DNA from: Cerasicoccus frondis
GTDB taxonomy: Bacteria; Verrucomicrobiota; Verrucomicrobiia; Opitutales; Cerasicoccaceae
NCBI GenBank assembly: GCA_031296915.1
Contig: JAVDPC010000009.1
Span: 124,001-188,000 of the forward strand
Direction of reading: 5' to 3'
DNA length: 64,000 bases
Shown: piece by piece, positions 17,859 to 26,873 of the stretch
Position numbering within the stretch: the stretch's first letter is position 1
Layout of the letters: every line of letters starts with the position of its first letter
Program-made: the position numbers and the translations under genes
The notes under the pieces: generated by a model
What the model was told of the DNA's origin: nothing
Seen by the model: the letters and a program-made list of their open reading frames with translations, nothing else
Database searches by the model: none

Positions 17859-19166
17859 TTACGGTTTGACGCATTCAGAGACCGTAGATGCGGCAGTGAC
17901 GCCCTTCAAACTCAAAACCGCTTGTTTGAAGCATTCTCCGCGCTCTGCGTAACTTGAAAATTGATCATGACTGGAAAAGCCCGGGCTGAGTAGGATAGAC
18001 CCCCCACTCAAACGTCGATTCCAGGCTTCCATAACCGCTTCCGAGAGATTCGGGAGCAGCCGATTTGGCACACCCGCGGCTGTCAAGGCTTCGGCCAATT
18101 CAGGACCGGATTCGCCGATCAGGCAGGCAAAATCAATATCAGTCGCAATGCGCTGCACAAAGCCGGTAATATCGCCTCCTTTCCGACGCCCTCCACCGAT
18201 CCAAACAATCGGCCCCTGCGTAGCCGCAATGCCAGCCTCGGCCGCGTGAAAATTTGTCGCCTTCGAGTCATCCCAAAACTGAACACGACCTCCCTCGGCG
18301 ATGAGTTCCAGCCGATGGGCTGGCACTCGGAACGACCTCGCCGCAGTGTCTAATTCTGCTAAATCACTGCCCTCCATTTCCCAGTATGCTCGCGCCAGCG
18401 CGTAATTCTCACGCTGCGGGGAACGTACAAACGGGCTGTCTACAGGTGGCGCTATCGACTTCTCATCGACCACAATCGCATAGGTTGGAAGTTTGAAACC
18501 CAGCTTTGCCGCCCAATGAGCTACGCTCGGTCCCACAATTAAGCGCGGTCGACTCAAGCGTTCCACCAAACGCCATTTGGCGGAAAAATATTTCATCATC
18601 GAGCCGTGACGCTCCAAGTGATCTTCTGCAAAATTCGTCCACAAGACTGCCTGAGGGCGGAACGAGCGCATCCCTTCAGCTTGAAAAGAGCTCACCTCGC
18701 AAACAGCTACGGTGTGATCCGCCCCTCCGGTTTCAAAAAACCTGGATAGCGGGAAGCCAACGTTCCCCGCCGCCATAGCGTCGGTTCCGACGTGTTTCAG
18801 CGCATGCACCAGAAACTCCGTCAATGTGGTCTTGCCGTTGACGCCCGTCACTGCAACGAGCCCACCCGGCCAGTAGATCGACGCAAAATCCAGCTCACCG
18901 TAAACTGCGGCCCCGGCCTCACGCGCCTTAACCAGCCAGGGATGATCCGGCGAGAAGCCCGGACTGTGCACCACCAGTCGATGTTGTCGCGCATCTCGAT
19001 CCGTAAAATCTGACTTCGCGCCAGAGGTTCCCTTTTCGTCAAACAGGTTCACCCAGGCGCCCTGGCTCCGCAACAACGCCATCGCCCCAAGACCACTCAC
19101 CCCAGCACCCAGCACCGCAGCGGGGCTGGACTGTAAATCGGGTATCTGATTGGCAAGTGGTGACAT
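17859..19166 (-). CDS. murD: MurD, UDP-MurNAc-L-Ala:D-Glu ligase
   Basis: 435 residues, Mur ligase architecture. The N-terminal Rossmann motif GAGVSGLGAM is at about 20-29, the P-loop VTGVNGKTTLTEF follows, then WTNFAEDHLERHGSM, an FRVPAHRLELI hinge, the catalytic FWDDSKATNFHA, and a C-terminal LLSPGFSSHDQFSSYAERGECF. It adds D-glutamate in the cytoplasm. Stop is 11 bp from the LysM start; start is 4 bp from the mraY stop. Confidence 0.96.
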   Translation of the reverse strand: MSPLANQIPDLQSSPAAVLGAGVSGLGAMALLRSQGAWVNLFDEKGTSGAKSDFTDRDARQHRLVVHSPGFSPDHPWLVKAREAGAAVYGELDFASIYWPGGLVAVTGVNGKTTLTEFLVHALKHVGTDAMAAGNVGFPLSRFFETGGADHTVAVCEVSSFQAEGMRSFRPQAVLWTNFAEDHLERHGSMMKYFSAKWRLVERLSRPRLIVGPSVAHWAAKLGFKLPTYAIVVDEKSIAPPVDSPFVRSPQRENYALARAYWEMEGSDLAELDTAARSFRVPAHRLELIAEGGRVQFWDDSKATNFHAAEAGIAATQGPIVWIGGGRRKGGDITGFVQRIATDIDFACLIGESGPELAEALTAAGVPNRLLPNLSEAVMEAWNRRLSGGSILLSPGFSSHDQFSSYAERGECFKQAVLSLKGVTAASTVSECVKP

Positions 19167-19170
19167 TTTT

Positions 19171-20271
19171 TTAGCGAAGTTTCAGTGATGCGAGTCCAAC
19201 AAAAGCAAAGATGAGTGATAGAATCCAAAAACGGATGACGACCTTCGACTCATGCCAACCTGCGAGCTCAAAGTGATGGTGAATCGGCGCCATACGGAAA
19301 ATTCGTTTGCCCGTCAGTTTAAAGGAGCCGACCTGCAAGATCACTGAGACCGCTTCCATCACAAAGATGCCACCAACAATGATCAGGGTAACGGGTTGGT
19401 GCACCATGAAAGCAATGGCTCCAATCAATCCGCCCAAGGCAAGCGAACCAGTGTCGCCCATAAAGACCGTCGCCGGGTGGCAATTGTGCCAGAGAAAGGC
19501 CAAACTTCCCCCCACAAGCGCCGTGCAAATAACAGCTAACTCACCAGTTCCTGGTATGTAGCTGATGAGGAAGTATTCCGCGATAATGGTGTTGCCTGCC
19601 GCATACGCCATCATCGCATAGACAATAGCCACGGTCACGGTGCATCCAATCGCCAAACCATCGATGCCATCCGTCAGGTTAATCGCATTACTCGATCCCG
19701 AGAGCACGAAAAAGAAAAAGATAAAGGCAAACCAGATCGGCATCGGATCGAGCACCGCATACTTATAAAATGGCACCCATAACTGGCTCATGACTCCACG
19801 CGTTTCAGCGTTCCCCAATAGCAACCCCAAGGCGAGAAACGTGAGTAATGCCTGCCCAGCCAATTTCCAGCGACTGGAAAGACCAGCGCTACTTTTCTTC
19901 GTGACCTTCAGGTAGTCATCAAAGAAGCCAATTGCAGTCAGCCCAGCGTAAACCACCAGCGCCGTGATCACATAAACATTTGGCCGCGCCCAGAGAATAG
20001 AGCTTCCCGTAACCGCAGCAAAAATCATTAGCCCGCCCATAGTCGGCGTGCTCTTCTTGCTCGCGTGCAGGTCAGCCAGTTTGCCAACTTCACTGGAATT
20101 GCGTAGTGTTTGCTCGGCTTTAAGGCGGCGCAAGCGATCAAAAATCGGCGGCGCAATGAGAAAGCCAACTGCCAGCGCAGTCGCCGCCGCCATCATCATA
20201 CGAAACGTTATCGAACCGAACAAACGGAACGGTCCCCAGAACTCTTCCAAGCCTGCTAAATACGTTAACAT
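19171..20271 (-). CDS. mraY: MraY, phospho-MurNAc-pentapeptide transferase
   Basis: A polytopic membrane enzyme of 366 residues (about ten helices) that forms lipid I on undecaprenyl phosphate. Signatures: KKSTPTMGGL, FFDDYLKV, NLTDGIDGLA, VFMGDTGSLALGG and the cytoplasmic PIHHHFELAGWHE. Overlaps the murF stop by 7 bp. The order murF-mraY-murD matches classical dcw clusters. Confidence 0.97.
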   Translation of the reverse strand: MLTYLAGLEEFWGPFRLFGSITFRMMMAAATALAVGFLIAPPIFDRLRRLKAEQTLRNSSEVGKLADLHASKKSTPTMGGLMIFAAVTGSSILWARPNVYVITALVVYAGLTAIGFFDDYLKVTKKSSAGLSSRWKLAGQALLTFLALGLLLGNAETRGVMSQLWVPFYKYAVLDPMPIWFAFIFFFFVLSGSSNAINLTDGIDGLAIGCTVTVAIVYAMMAYAAGNTIIAEYFLISYIPGTGELAVICTALVGGSLAFLWHNCHPATVFMGDTGSLALGGLIGAIAFMVHQPVTLIIVGGIFVMEAVSVILQVGSFKLTGKRIFRMAPIHHHFELAGWHESKVVIRFWILSLIFAFVGLASLKLR

Positions 20272-21671
20272 CCCGCTGCCTCCTTTCGCGTCATTAGGCC
20301 GTTGGGCAACAGGGATTCCAATTGATAAGCACGGCTTCCCTTCAAGAAGACCGCACCGCTAAAAAGTTTAAGTGAAGCCATTGCGGAGTTAGCGTCGGTA
20401 TATTGAATGACTTGGGATTTTTCGGCGCCAGCGTCACGCAACCCTTTTGCGTAAGCATCGGACTCGTCGCCGACAAGGAGCACCCGATCCTGCGGACGCA
20501 ACGGAACGTCACCACCTACTTTGCGATGCAAAGCTTCGGTATGCGCGCCAAGTTCCTTCATGCCTCCAAGCACATAAAGGCGGGGCATGTCCGCTGGGGC
20601 CAGCGTGGCAAAAGTTTCCAGCGCATCCATCATGGAGGCGGGATTCGCGTTATAGCAGTCCACGTAATAGAGATTATTCTCCCAGAGATAAATGGAGCCA
20701 CGGTCGGCGCCAGGCTTCCAGTCCTTTAAACGTTTTTGAATATGCTCCCACTTTGCGCCGCAAAGTATTGCGGTGAGCACGGCGATAACCGCATTGGACA
20801 CCATGCCCTTCGTCAAATGGCTATCGATGGTAAACTGGCCGGCGAACAATGCACTCTGCACCTGCACGCGAGTTCCCTGCCCTTCACGGAAGAAGCGGAA
20901 ACAACTGCGATATTCCGTAAAATCAAGCGCAGGCTTCGCTTCACAAGATTGGCAAACGCTGAATATCTCACCGCCAAACTGGTGGAAAGCCGGGTACTGC
21001 AGGCAGTCCTCCATACAAACCAACGAAGCGCCAGGAGCCCCCAGGCGCACGAGCTCCGCTTTTTCACGGGCTACGCTTTCCATGTCACCGAGCTGCTCCA
21101 AATGCGCTGGCCCAATCATGGTGACTACGGCAACTGTAGGCGAAATCATACCGCCCAAAACCGACATCTCACCGGGCTGATTGATGCCTGCTTCGATCAC
21201 CGCATACTTGTGCTTCACCGGGTCGAGTCGGGTAAGCGTCAGCGGAACGCCGAGTGTGTTGTTCAGATTTTTCTCGGTCTTCAGGCACTCGTCGCCCAGA
21301 AGCAAAGCGATGAGATCTTTGGTGGAAGTTTTCCCGCAACTGCCCGTGACTCCAACCACCGGACCGGGAAAGGTATGACGGTGCTGGTGGGCAATGGTTT
21401 GGAAGGCCGAAAGGGAGTCTTCCACAAACAGTTGCGGCAAATAAAGATCGTCCCGCGGATGATCAACGAGCGCTGCCGTGGCGCCGGCGTCACGTGCGGA
21501 AGCAAGGAAAGCGTGACCGTCTCGCTGATCGGTTTTGAGCGCGACAAAGCAGTCACCCGGCTTCAGTTTCCGGGTGTCTTGGCAAAAGCCGGTGATGGGC
21601 TTGTCTGGCGGTGCTCCCAGCCACTTTCCGGCAGTCCATTCGGCGAGTAGCTTTGGCGAAAATGCAGGCAT
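20265..21671 (-). CDS. murF: MurF, UDP-MurNAc-tripeptide:D-Ala-D-Ala ligase
   Basis: 468 residues. Mur ligase P-loop GVTGSCGKTSTKD at about 107-119, EKNLNNTLGVPLTL, EAGINQPGEM, YNANPASMMDALE. It finishes the pentapeptide precursor in the cytoplasm using the product of Ddl. Start overlaps the murE stop by one base. Two copies of the dispersed palindrome lie in the C-terminal half, at 20518-20534 (encoding ALHRKV) and 20750-20766 (encoding LCGAK), in different frames. Confidence 0.95.
   Translation of the reverse strand: MPAFSPKLLAEWTAGKWLGAPPDKPITGFCQDTRKLKPGDCFVALKTDQRDGHAFLASARDAGATAALVDHPRDDLYLPQLFVEDSLSAFQTIAHQHRHTFPGPVVGVTGSCGKTSTKDLIALLLGDECLKTEKNLNNTLGVPLTLTRLDPVKHKYAVIEAGINQPGEMSVLGGMISPTVAVVTMIGPAHLEQLGDMESVAREKAELVRLGAPGASLVCMEDCLQYPAFHQFGGEIFSVCQSCEAKPALDFTEYRSCFRFFREGQGTRVQVQSALFAGQFTIDSHLTKGMVSNAVIAVLTAILCGAKWEHIQKRLKDWKPGADRGSIYLWENNLYYVDCYNANPASMMDALETFATLAPADMPRLYVLGGMKELGAHTEALHRKVGGDVPLRPQDRVLLVGDESDAYAKGLRDAGAEKSQVIQYTDANSAMASLKLFSGAVFLKGSRAYQLESLLPNGLMTRKEAAGC
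20518..20534. repeat. dispersed palindrome copy 7 (murF)
   Basis: ACTTTG-CGATG-CAAAGC; encodes ALHRKV. Confidence 0.85.
20750..20766. repeat. dispersed palindrome copy 8 (murF)
   Basis: ACTTTG-CGCCG-CAAAGT; encodes LCGAKW in the third frame. Confidence 0.85.
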
Positions 21672-23239
21672 CAGTTTGGTCGCAGTTTCTTAAGGTTGAG
21701 CAGCTCCCTGGCGACTTGTCGGTCATCAAACGGAGCAACAGTGTCAGCAAATTCCTGATAAGTCTCATGGCCCTTGCCAGCGATCAGCACGCAATCTCCG
21801 GCCTTCGCAGTTTCCAGCGCCAGGCTGATCGCACGGCGGCGGTCATCCACAAATTCAATCACCTCAGGCTTAGTCACGCCCTTGCGCATGTCATCAAAAA
21901 TCGATGTTAAATTCTCGCGACGCGGGTTGTCGGCAGTGGCCCAGGCAATGTCCGCCATCTCCTGCACAGCAGCCGTCATCTTAGGGCGCTTGTCACGATC
22001 ACGATTACCGCCACAGCCAAAGACCACCAGCACGCGGCCGGGGGTAATTTCCCGCAGCATGCTAAGCGCATTGCGCAGGGCGTCGTCAGTGTGTGCGTAG
22101 TCCACGAGCACCGGAAAAGTCTGGCCCGCATCGATACGCTCCATGCGCCCAGGCACGCCGGGGAAAGTCGCCACACGCGGCAGCACTTCTTTAATTTCAC
22201 GTCCCATCGCCACACAAATCGACAGCGCAGCGAGCAAGTTGCTCACGTTGTATTTGCCGGCGAGCTCGGTGGCGACTTCCACTTCGCCACCGGGCCAGGC
22301 CAGCTTGAACACACTGCCATTCGGTGAAAGTTTTATATCGCTCGCGCGCAACTCCGCAGCCTCATGCGCGCCAAACGTGATGACGCGTCCCTTGGCCTCC
22401 AGCTCTTGCGCGAGCCGGAGACCATAAGGATCGTCGATGTTGATGACGCAGACTTCTGGTTGGTTGCCAGTTTCGCCGGTAAAGAGGCGGCGTTTGACTT
22501 CAAAATATTCATCCATCGACAAATGGTAGTCGATGTGGTCCTGGGTCAGATTCAGGAACGCGGCCACCGGAAAACGTAACCCACGCACACGCTCCTGATC
22601 GATGGCGTGCGAGCTCACTTCGAGCACTGCCGAGTGGCAGCCTTCGATTCGCATTTGGTCGAGCATCGAGTAAATGTCGACGCTTTCAGGCGTAGTCTTG
22701 TAACTCGGCAAAGTCCGACGACCGAGGTCATACCGAACCGTCCCCAGCAAGCCAACGCTGTTTGGTTTGTCCGCGAGTAAATGCTGGGTCAGCATGGTGA
22801 CCGTGGTCTTGCCATTGGTGCCGGTCACGCCAACCAAATCCATCGCGCGGTCAGGATGATCAAAGAACCGACCCGCGATTTCTGCCAAAGCCACTCGCGC
22901 ATCCTTCACTTGAATGTAGGGCACGCTCATGCGGGGACCAGGCTCACGCTCACCGACAATGCCAACGGCGCCGCGGTCGATCGCCTCTTCCACGTAAAAA
23001 GAGCCACTGGTGTTCGCGCCTTCAATGGCGAAGAACAACGCGCCCGGCGCCACGCGGCGGCTGTCGGTGATTAGGCACGTCACGGCCACATCGCTGTCGC
23101 CCGTGTATTTGATGTGCTCCACGCCATGAGTCAGCGCGCGCATGGTGCGCTTAGCCGCCATCGCACCGCCCAGTTGCGGGTTGCTGCGCATGGCCATCCC
23201 CCAGCTCAGTGTGTTTTCCAGTGAAGCAAATCCAATCAT
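21671..23239 (-). CDS. murE: MurE, UDP-MurNAc-dipeptide:meso-diaminopimelate ligase
   Basis: 522 residues. P-loop GVTGTNGKTTVTM, then NLTQDHIDYH, VDYAHTDDALRNAL, and TADNPRREN, the DNPR motif that marks meso-DAP rather than L-Lys ligases. The peptidoglycan is therefore predicted to be DAP type. The ATG at 23239 overlaps the ftsI TGA by 4 bp, supporting this start. It leaves about 35 extra N-terminal residues, so an internal Met (MAAKRTM) is also possible. Confidence 0.95.
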   Translation of the reverse strand: MIGFASLENTLSWGMAMRSNPQLGGAMAAKRTMRALTHGVEHIKYTGDSDVAVTCLITDSRRVAPGALFFAIEGANTSGSFYVEEAIDRGAVGIVGEREPGPRMSVPYIQVKDARVALAEIAGRFFDHPDRAMDLVGVTGTNGKTTVTMLTQHLLADKPNSVGLLGTVRYDLGRRTLPSYKTTPESVDIYSMLDQMRIEGCHSAVLEVSSHAIDQERVRGLRFPVAAFLNLTQDHIDYHLSMDEYFEVKRRLFTGETGNQPEVCVINIDDPYGLRLAQELEAKGRVITFGAHEAAELRASDIKLSPNGSVFKLAWPGGEVEVATELAGKYNVSNLLAALSICVAMGREIKEVLPRVATFPGVPGRMERIDAGQTFPVLVDYAHTDDALRNALSMLREITPGRVLVVFGCGGNRDRDKRPKMTAAVQEMADIAWATADNPRRENLTSIFDDMRKGVTKPEVIEFVDDRRRAISLALETAKAGDCVLIAGKGHETYQEFADTVAPFDDRQVARELLNLKKLRPN

Positions 23240-25017
23240 CGTCCGCCCTCCGTTAGCGCCATCAGCTGGTTTTCCGGTTCCGGTGGAATTCCCAGATACT
23301 GAATGCAGTGCTCGGCGATATTCTTAAATACAGGAGCCGCCACGACACCGCCGTAACCGACGCCGCGCATTTCCGGCTCGTCCACCACCACCGTGATGAC
23401 CAGACGGGGGTTTGACTTTGGAAAAAAGCCCACAAAAGAACCTACATGATGTTGGTGAGAATAGCGACCATTCACGATCTTTTGTGTCGTGCCCGTTTTT
23501 CCTGCGACGCCATAGCCTTCGATGGCCGCCTTTCTGGCAGTCCCCTCTTCACCGACCACAGCAGCAAGCATGTCCGTGATTTGGTTTGCCGTATAAGACG
23601 ACACAACGCGTTCCTTCGCGTCGGGCGAAAACTGCACGACGACGTCACTGCTCGAATCAAAAACTTGGCGTACGATCTGAGGCTTCATCATCACGCCGCC
23701 ATTGGCGATTGCGCTCATGGCGAAGTGAACCTGCATCGGCGTGGCGCTGATCGCATGGCCCATAGGCAGACGCGTAATCGTCAACCCGTCCCATGCCTTA
23801 ACTGGGTGCAGGATGCCGTTCTCTTCCAGATCGAGCGGAAAGCCTGTTTTCGCCCCAAAACCAAAACGCTTGGCGTAGCCATAGAGGCGATCTTCCCCCA
23901 GTTGCAAACCAAGCAGAGCCGCGCCGCGGTTACTCGACTTCACGACTATTTCGGTCACCGTCAGGTCTTCCAGTGGGTGGTGGTCGGATGGCAGGCTAAC
24001 CTTACGCCCCTTGTATTCCGCAGTCGGCTTACCGCAATCGAATACGGTGTCAGAGGTGACCAAATCTTCGTTAAGCGCAGCGGCGGCAGGCACGATTTTA
24101 AAGGTCGAACCTGGCTCATAAATATCCGTCACCGCACGGTTGCGGAGGTTCTCAATTGGAAAACGCCAGAACTCATTGGGATCAAAAGTTGGGTAGTTCG
24201 CCATGGCAAGGATCTGCCCAGTGGCAACCTCACTCACAATGACTGCGACTCCCTTTGGGTTGCACTCTTCGACCAGCTTGGCAACCTCCTGCTCGACCTT
24301 GTGCTGAATATTCAAGTCGATCGTCAGCTCGACGTTTAAGCCGTCGCGCGGAGCGACTTCGCGTGAGCTGAATTGAACCAACTCATGGCGACGACCATCC
24401 TTCTCGGACTTGCGCCAGCCGTCTTGGCCGGCGAGATAAAAATCACAAAAACGCTCCACGCCCGAAACCGGCGTTTCCTCTTTGTTTACGAATCCCAGAA
24501 CATGCGAGGCCAATCCCTGCGCCGGGTAAACACGCTGGTATTTGCGGTTGCCATAAACAGAGCGGATGCCCAGTGCTTTCACCGCTTCATAGGTCGGCTC
24601 GTCAACGGAATCCACGAGTTCATTCCAACGCACATTACGGATTTCCGGCCCCTGCGCCGTATCGACTGTACGCAGCTTTTGGTCAAACTTGTCCCAGACA
24701 AATTCTGGATCGAGTCCAAGTAAGGCGGCGACTTCCGGCGCGCGGGCGTATTCTTCGGCTGTGATCGCCTGCGGGTCGACGCCAATTTCATACACAGCCT
24801 GCGTGGAGGCCATCAGGTTGCCACGGCGGTCAACGATATTGCCACGGCGGGCCTTGATCTCCTGGAAACGCTCTCGGTTCTGCTCAACAATGCGCGCAAG
24901 CTTCTCGCCCTCGACGAGATGCAGGTGAATCAATCGTCCCGTTAGGACAATGAAGCACGTGAATATGACGACGGTTAAAAAAGTAAATCGAATTCCTGAT
25001 ACGTAAGCGCGGTTCAT
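23236..25017 (-). CDS. ftsI: FtsI, class B penicillin-binding protein (PBP3)
   Basis: 593 residues with a single N-terminal membrane helix (FTFLTVVIFTCFIVLTG), a dimerisation/pedestal domain and a transpeptidase domain. The active-site motifs are STFK (Ser304), SSN (361-363) and KTGT (507-510). It cross-links septal peptidoglycan with FtsW. No PASTA domains are present. Followed by murE with a 4-bp overlap and preceded by the ftsL-like gene by about 37 bp. Confidence 0.95.
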   Translation of the reverse strand: MNRAYVSGIRFTFLTVVIFTCFIVLTGRLIHLHLVEGEKLARIVEQNRERFQEIKARRGNIVDRRGNLMASTQAVYEIGVDPQAITAEEYARAPEVAALLGLDPEFVWDKFDQKLRTVDTAQGPEIRNVRWNELVDSVDEPTYEAVKALGIRSVYGNRKYQRVYPAQGLASHVLGFVNKEETPVSGVERFCDFYLAGQDGWRKSEKDGRRHELVQFSSREVAPRDGLNVELTIDLNIQHKVEQEVAKLVEECNPKGVAVIVSEVATGQILAMANYPTFDPNEFWRFPIENLRNRAVTDIYEPGSTFKIVPAAAALNEDLVTSDTVFDCGKPTAEYKGRKVSLPSDHHPLEDLTVTEIVVKSSNRGAALLGLQLGEDRLYGYAKRFGFGAKTGFPLDLEENGILHPVKAWDGLTITRLPMGHAISATPMQVHFAMSAIANGGVMMKPQIVRQVFDSSSDVVVQFSPDAKERVVSSYTANQITDMLAAVVGEEGTARKAAIEGYGVAGKTGTTQKIVNGRYSHQHHVGSFVGFFPKSNPRLVITVVVDEPEMRGVGYGGVVAAPVFKNIAEHCIQYLGIPPEPENQLMALTEGGR

Positions 25018-25054
25018 TGAGTTAGAGGCCGGGCTGGGGCCTCATTGAGAAAGT

Positions 25055-25510
25055 TTATGGTAAGGCGAAAGAAATGGATAATGGTTGCTCAGGCTGAGCT
25101 GCGGCTGGGACAACAGGCTCCTCTGCCGCCAGAATGGGCGCCTGGATCAACGGCGCGGCAGGCGCTTCCACCGGCAAAGCCGGGTCGATATAATCCGCAG
25201 GTTGCAGCGGCTTGGCGCGCGGCATCCACACGATCTGCGAAGCCTGCGTCGGACGCAGCCCCGCCGGCGCGCCAGCAGTTAACTCCTGCGGGCTGTGAGC
25301 TTTGGCGATACGTGCTTCGAGTGCAGCGTATTGGCGCTCGGCCTGGGTGATTTCAGCATGAATTGCCTGAGTTTGCTGAGCAGTTCTCGCCACGCTCTTG
25401 CGCAAATAGACCACACCGAAAGCGCCGCCAGCGACAACGAGCAGCGTCAGCGCGCCCATTGCGAAAGCGGAGAATCGGTAGATTTTGATGTTTTGCGTAT
25501 ATGGAGTCAT
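25055..25510 (-). CDS. ftsL: FtsL-like bitopic division protein
   Basis: 151 residues. A short basic N-terminus, one membrane helix (FAMGALTLLVVAGGAFGVVYL, about 14-34), then a heptad-like stretch (ARTAQQTQAIHAEITQAERQYAALEARIAKA) and a Pro-rich tail. FtsL is poorly conserved, and the assignment rests on topology and on its position between rsmH and ftsI, where ftsL normally sits. It would form the FtsQLB complex. Confidence 0.7.
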   Translation of the reverse strand: MTPYTQNIKIYRFSAFAMGALTLLVVAGGAFGVVYLRKSVARTAQQTQAIHAEITQAERQYAALEARIAKAHSPQELTAGAPAGLRPTQASQIVWMPRAKPLQPADYIDPALPVEAPAAPLIQAPILAAEEPVVPAAAQPEQPLSISFALP

Positions 25511-25528
25511 GGCAAAAAGTTTTTAAGG

Positions 25529-25672
25529 TTAACGGCGGTTCCGGCCTTGGCCGGACAAAGCGCTTTGCAAACGACGCAAGGCCGACCGGCGAAACCGGCT
25601 GATCGTGCGTTGTGTTTGTGAGCGGCGCTTGAGCATATCCCAAATGTGGTCGGAATGTATGGCGGTCTTCAT
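25529..25672 (-). CDS. small basic ORF between rsmH and ftsL (47 aa)
   Basis: An ATG at 25672, 7 bp after the rsmH stop, opens a 47-codon frame ending in TAA at 25529, 18 bp before the ftsL-like start. The product (MKTAIHSDHIWDMLKRRS onward) is strongly basic, with Arg-rich runs such as RFRRSALRR and no membrane segment. It fills the gap neatly, which suggests a real cistron, but nothing is recognised. It may be a lineage-specific division or RNA-binding peptide, or a chance frame. Confidence 0.4.
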   Translation of the reverse strand: MKTAIHSDHIWDMLKRRSQTQRTISRFRRSALRRLQSALSGQGRNRR

Positions 25673-25679
25673 TCAGTCC

Positions 25680-26603
25680 TCAGAGTAGAGGTGAAGTCAG
25701 CTTGCGAACGGCCCGTAATTTAGCCGAACGGCTGCGTGGGTTGGCGGCGATCTCCGCCTCATCGGCGGTAATCGGTTTGCGGGTGAGTCGTTCCGCGAGC
25801 TGCGTGCGCTCATCTTGCGCGCGCGAATCGCGGCCGTGCTCGGGACGTCCGGTGACGCGATTAAAGAATCGCTTCACTAGGCGGTCTTCCAAGGAGTGGA
25901 AAGAGATAACAGCCAATACGCCTCCGGGGGCGAGGGCCTCGAAAGCCTTGGGCAAAACCTCGTCGATAGCGCCCAGCTCGTCATTAACGGCGATGCGGAT
26001 GCCTTGGAACGACTTCGTCGCGGGGTGGATGCGCTCGCCGCGACGTTGCGAAACGTTGGCGGCAATGAGGTCAGCGAGTTGGGCAGTCGATTGCAGCTTA
26101 CCGGTTCCCCGGGCCGCCAGGATGGCGTCGACCACGCGTCTCCACTGTTTTTCCTCCCCTTGGTCACGGATGGCGCGGACGACATCCTCCCGACTAGCGG
26201 TTTCGAGAAACTCGGCTGCAGACACGCCCTGACGCGGGTTCAAGCGCATGTCTGCGGGCGCGTCCTCTCGAAATGAGAAGCCCCGTTCGGCCTGGTCCAA
26301 CTGAAAAGAGGAAACACCGAGGTCCAAGAGGACCCCGGTGAAACCTGTTTGCGTCAGTTTGTCCAGTTTGCGGAAATTAAGATCAAAGAACGAAAATCTT
26401 TCGGGATAACGCTCCCGTAGGGCGGCGGCCCGCTCAGCAGCGGCAGGGTCGCAATCGAGCCCGGTTACGTGGACTCCTTCGTTGGCTTCGAGCAGGGCGG
26501 TCGTGTGGCCACCGCCGCCGAATGTGCCGTCGAGATACCTTCCGGGCTGGATGGGCGAGAAGCATTCGAGCACCTCGCGGAGCAGCACTGGCAGGTGTCC
26601 CAT
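25680..26603 (-). CDS. rsmH: RsmH (MraW), 16S rRNA m4C1402 methyltransferase
   Basis: About 307 residues from the start MGHLPVLLREVLECF at 26603, which matches the family N-terminus. Upstream in-frame ATGs exist but would overlap the small gene before it. SAM motif LDGTFGGGGHT, then LDLGVSSFQLDQAERGFSF, ADMRLNP, FQGIRIAVNDEL and ISFHSLEDRLVKRFF. It methylates N4 of C1402 in 16S rRNA and is the usual second gene of dcw clusters. Confidence 0.95.
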   Translation of the reverse strand: MGHLPVLLREVLECFSPIQPGRYLDGTFGGGGHTTALLEANEGVHVTGLDCDPAAAERAAALRERYPERFSFFDLNFRKLDKLTQTGFTGVLLDLGVSSFQLDQAERGFSFREDAPADMRLNPRQGVSAAEFLETASREDVVRAIRDQGEEKQWRRVVDAILAARGTGKLQSTAQLADLIAANVSQRRGERIHPATKSFQGIRIAVNDELGAIDEVLPKAFEALAPGGVLAVISFHSLEDRLVKRFFNRVTGRPEHGRDSRAQDERTQLAERLTRKPITADEAEIAANPRSRSAKLRAVRKLTSPLL

Positions 26604-26631
26604 AGTCCGAGTCAGAGTTTCGGTTGGGCCA

Positions 26632-26835
26632 TTAACGAAGGTGGAGCACATGGGCGAGGACCCTCCAGCCGCGCGCGGAAACCTTGATAGAAGGTTCTTC
26701 GCGGGTCGCCCCTTGCAAGAAGGGCAGGTCCTGGCGGCCAATCGGGCGACGCACCTGGTCAAATTCCCAGTCTGTCGGTCCCGTACGTTGGCGGCCCAGA
26801 ATGCCGGCGTGATAGAGTTGTTTGCTGATTTTCAT
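26632..26835 (-). CDS. small hypothetical protein between mraZ and rsmH (67 aa)
   Basis: 67 codons from ATG 26835 to a stop at 26632, lying 38 bp after mraZ and 28 bp before the rsmH start. The product starts MKISKQLYHAGILGRQR, contains a DWEFDQVRRPIGRQDLPFLQ stretch and ends RVLAHVLHLR. It is basic, without membrane helix or cysteines. No family is recognised. Its fit between two dcw genes and even amino-acid composition support it as a real cistron, possibly a lineage-specific member of the cluster. Confidence 0.6.
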   Translation of the reverse strand: MKISKQLYHAGILGRQRTGPTDWEFDQVRRPIGRQDLPFLQGATREEPSIKVSARGWRVLAHVLHLR

Positions 26836-26873
26836 GGTGAGATGTTCGGTGGTAAATTTTCATGCGAGGTCGT

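Noticed and set aside
25556..25567. CAAAGCGCTTTG palindrome
   Set aside because: Arms are inverted relative to the dispersed repeat and it is a single occurrence.
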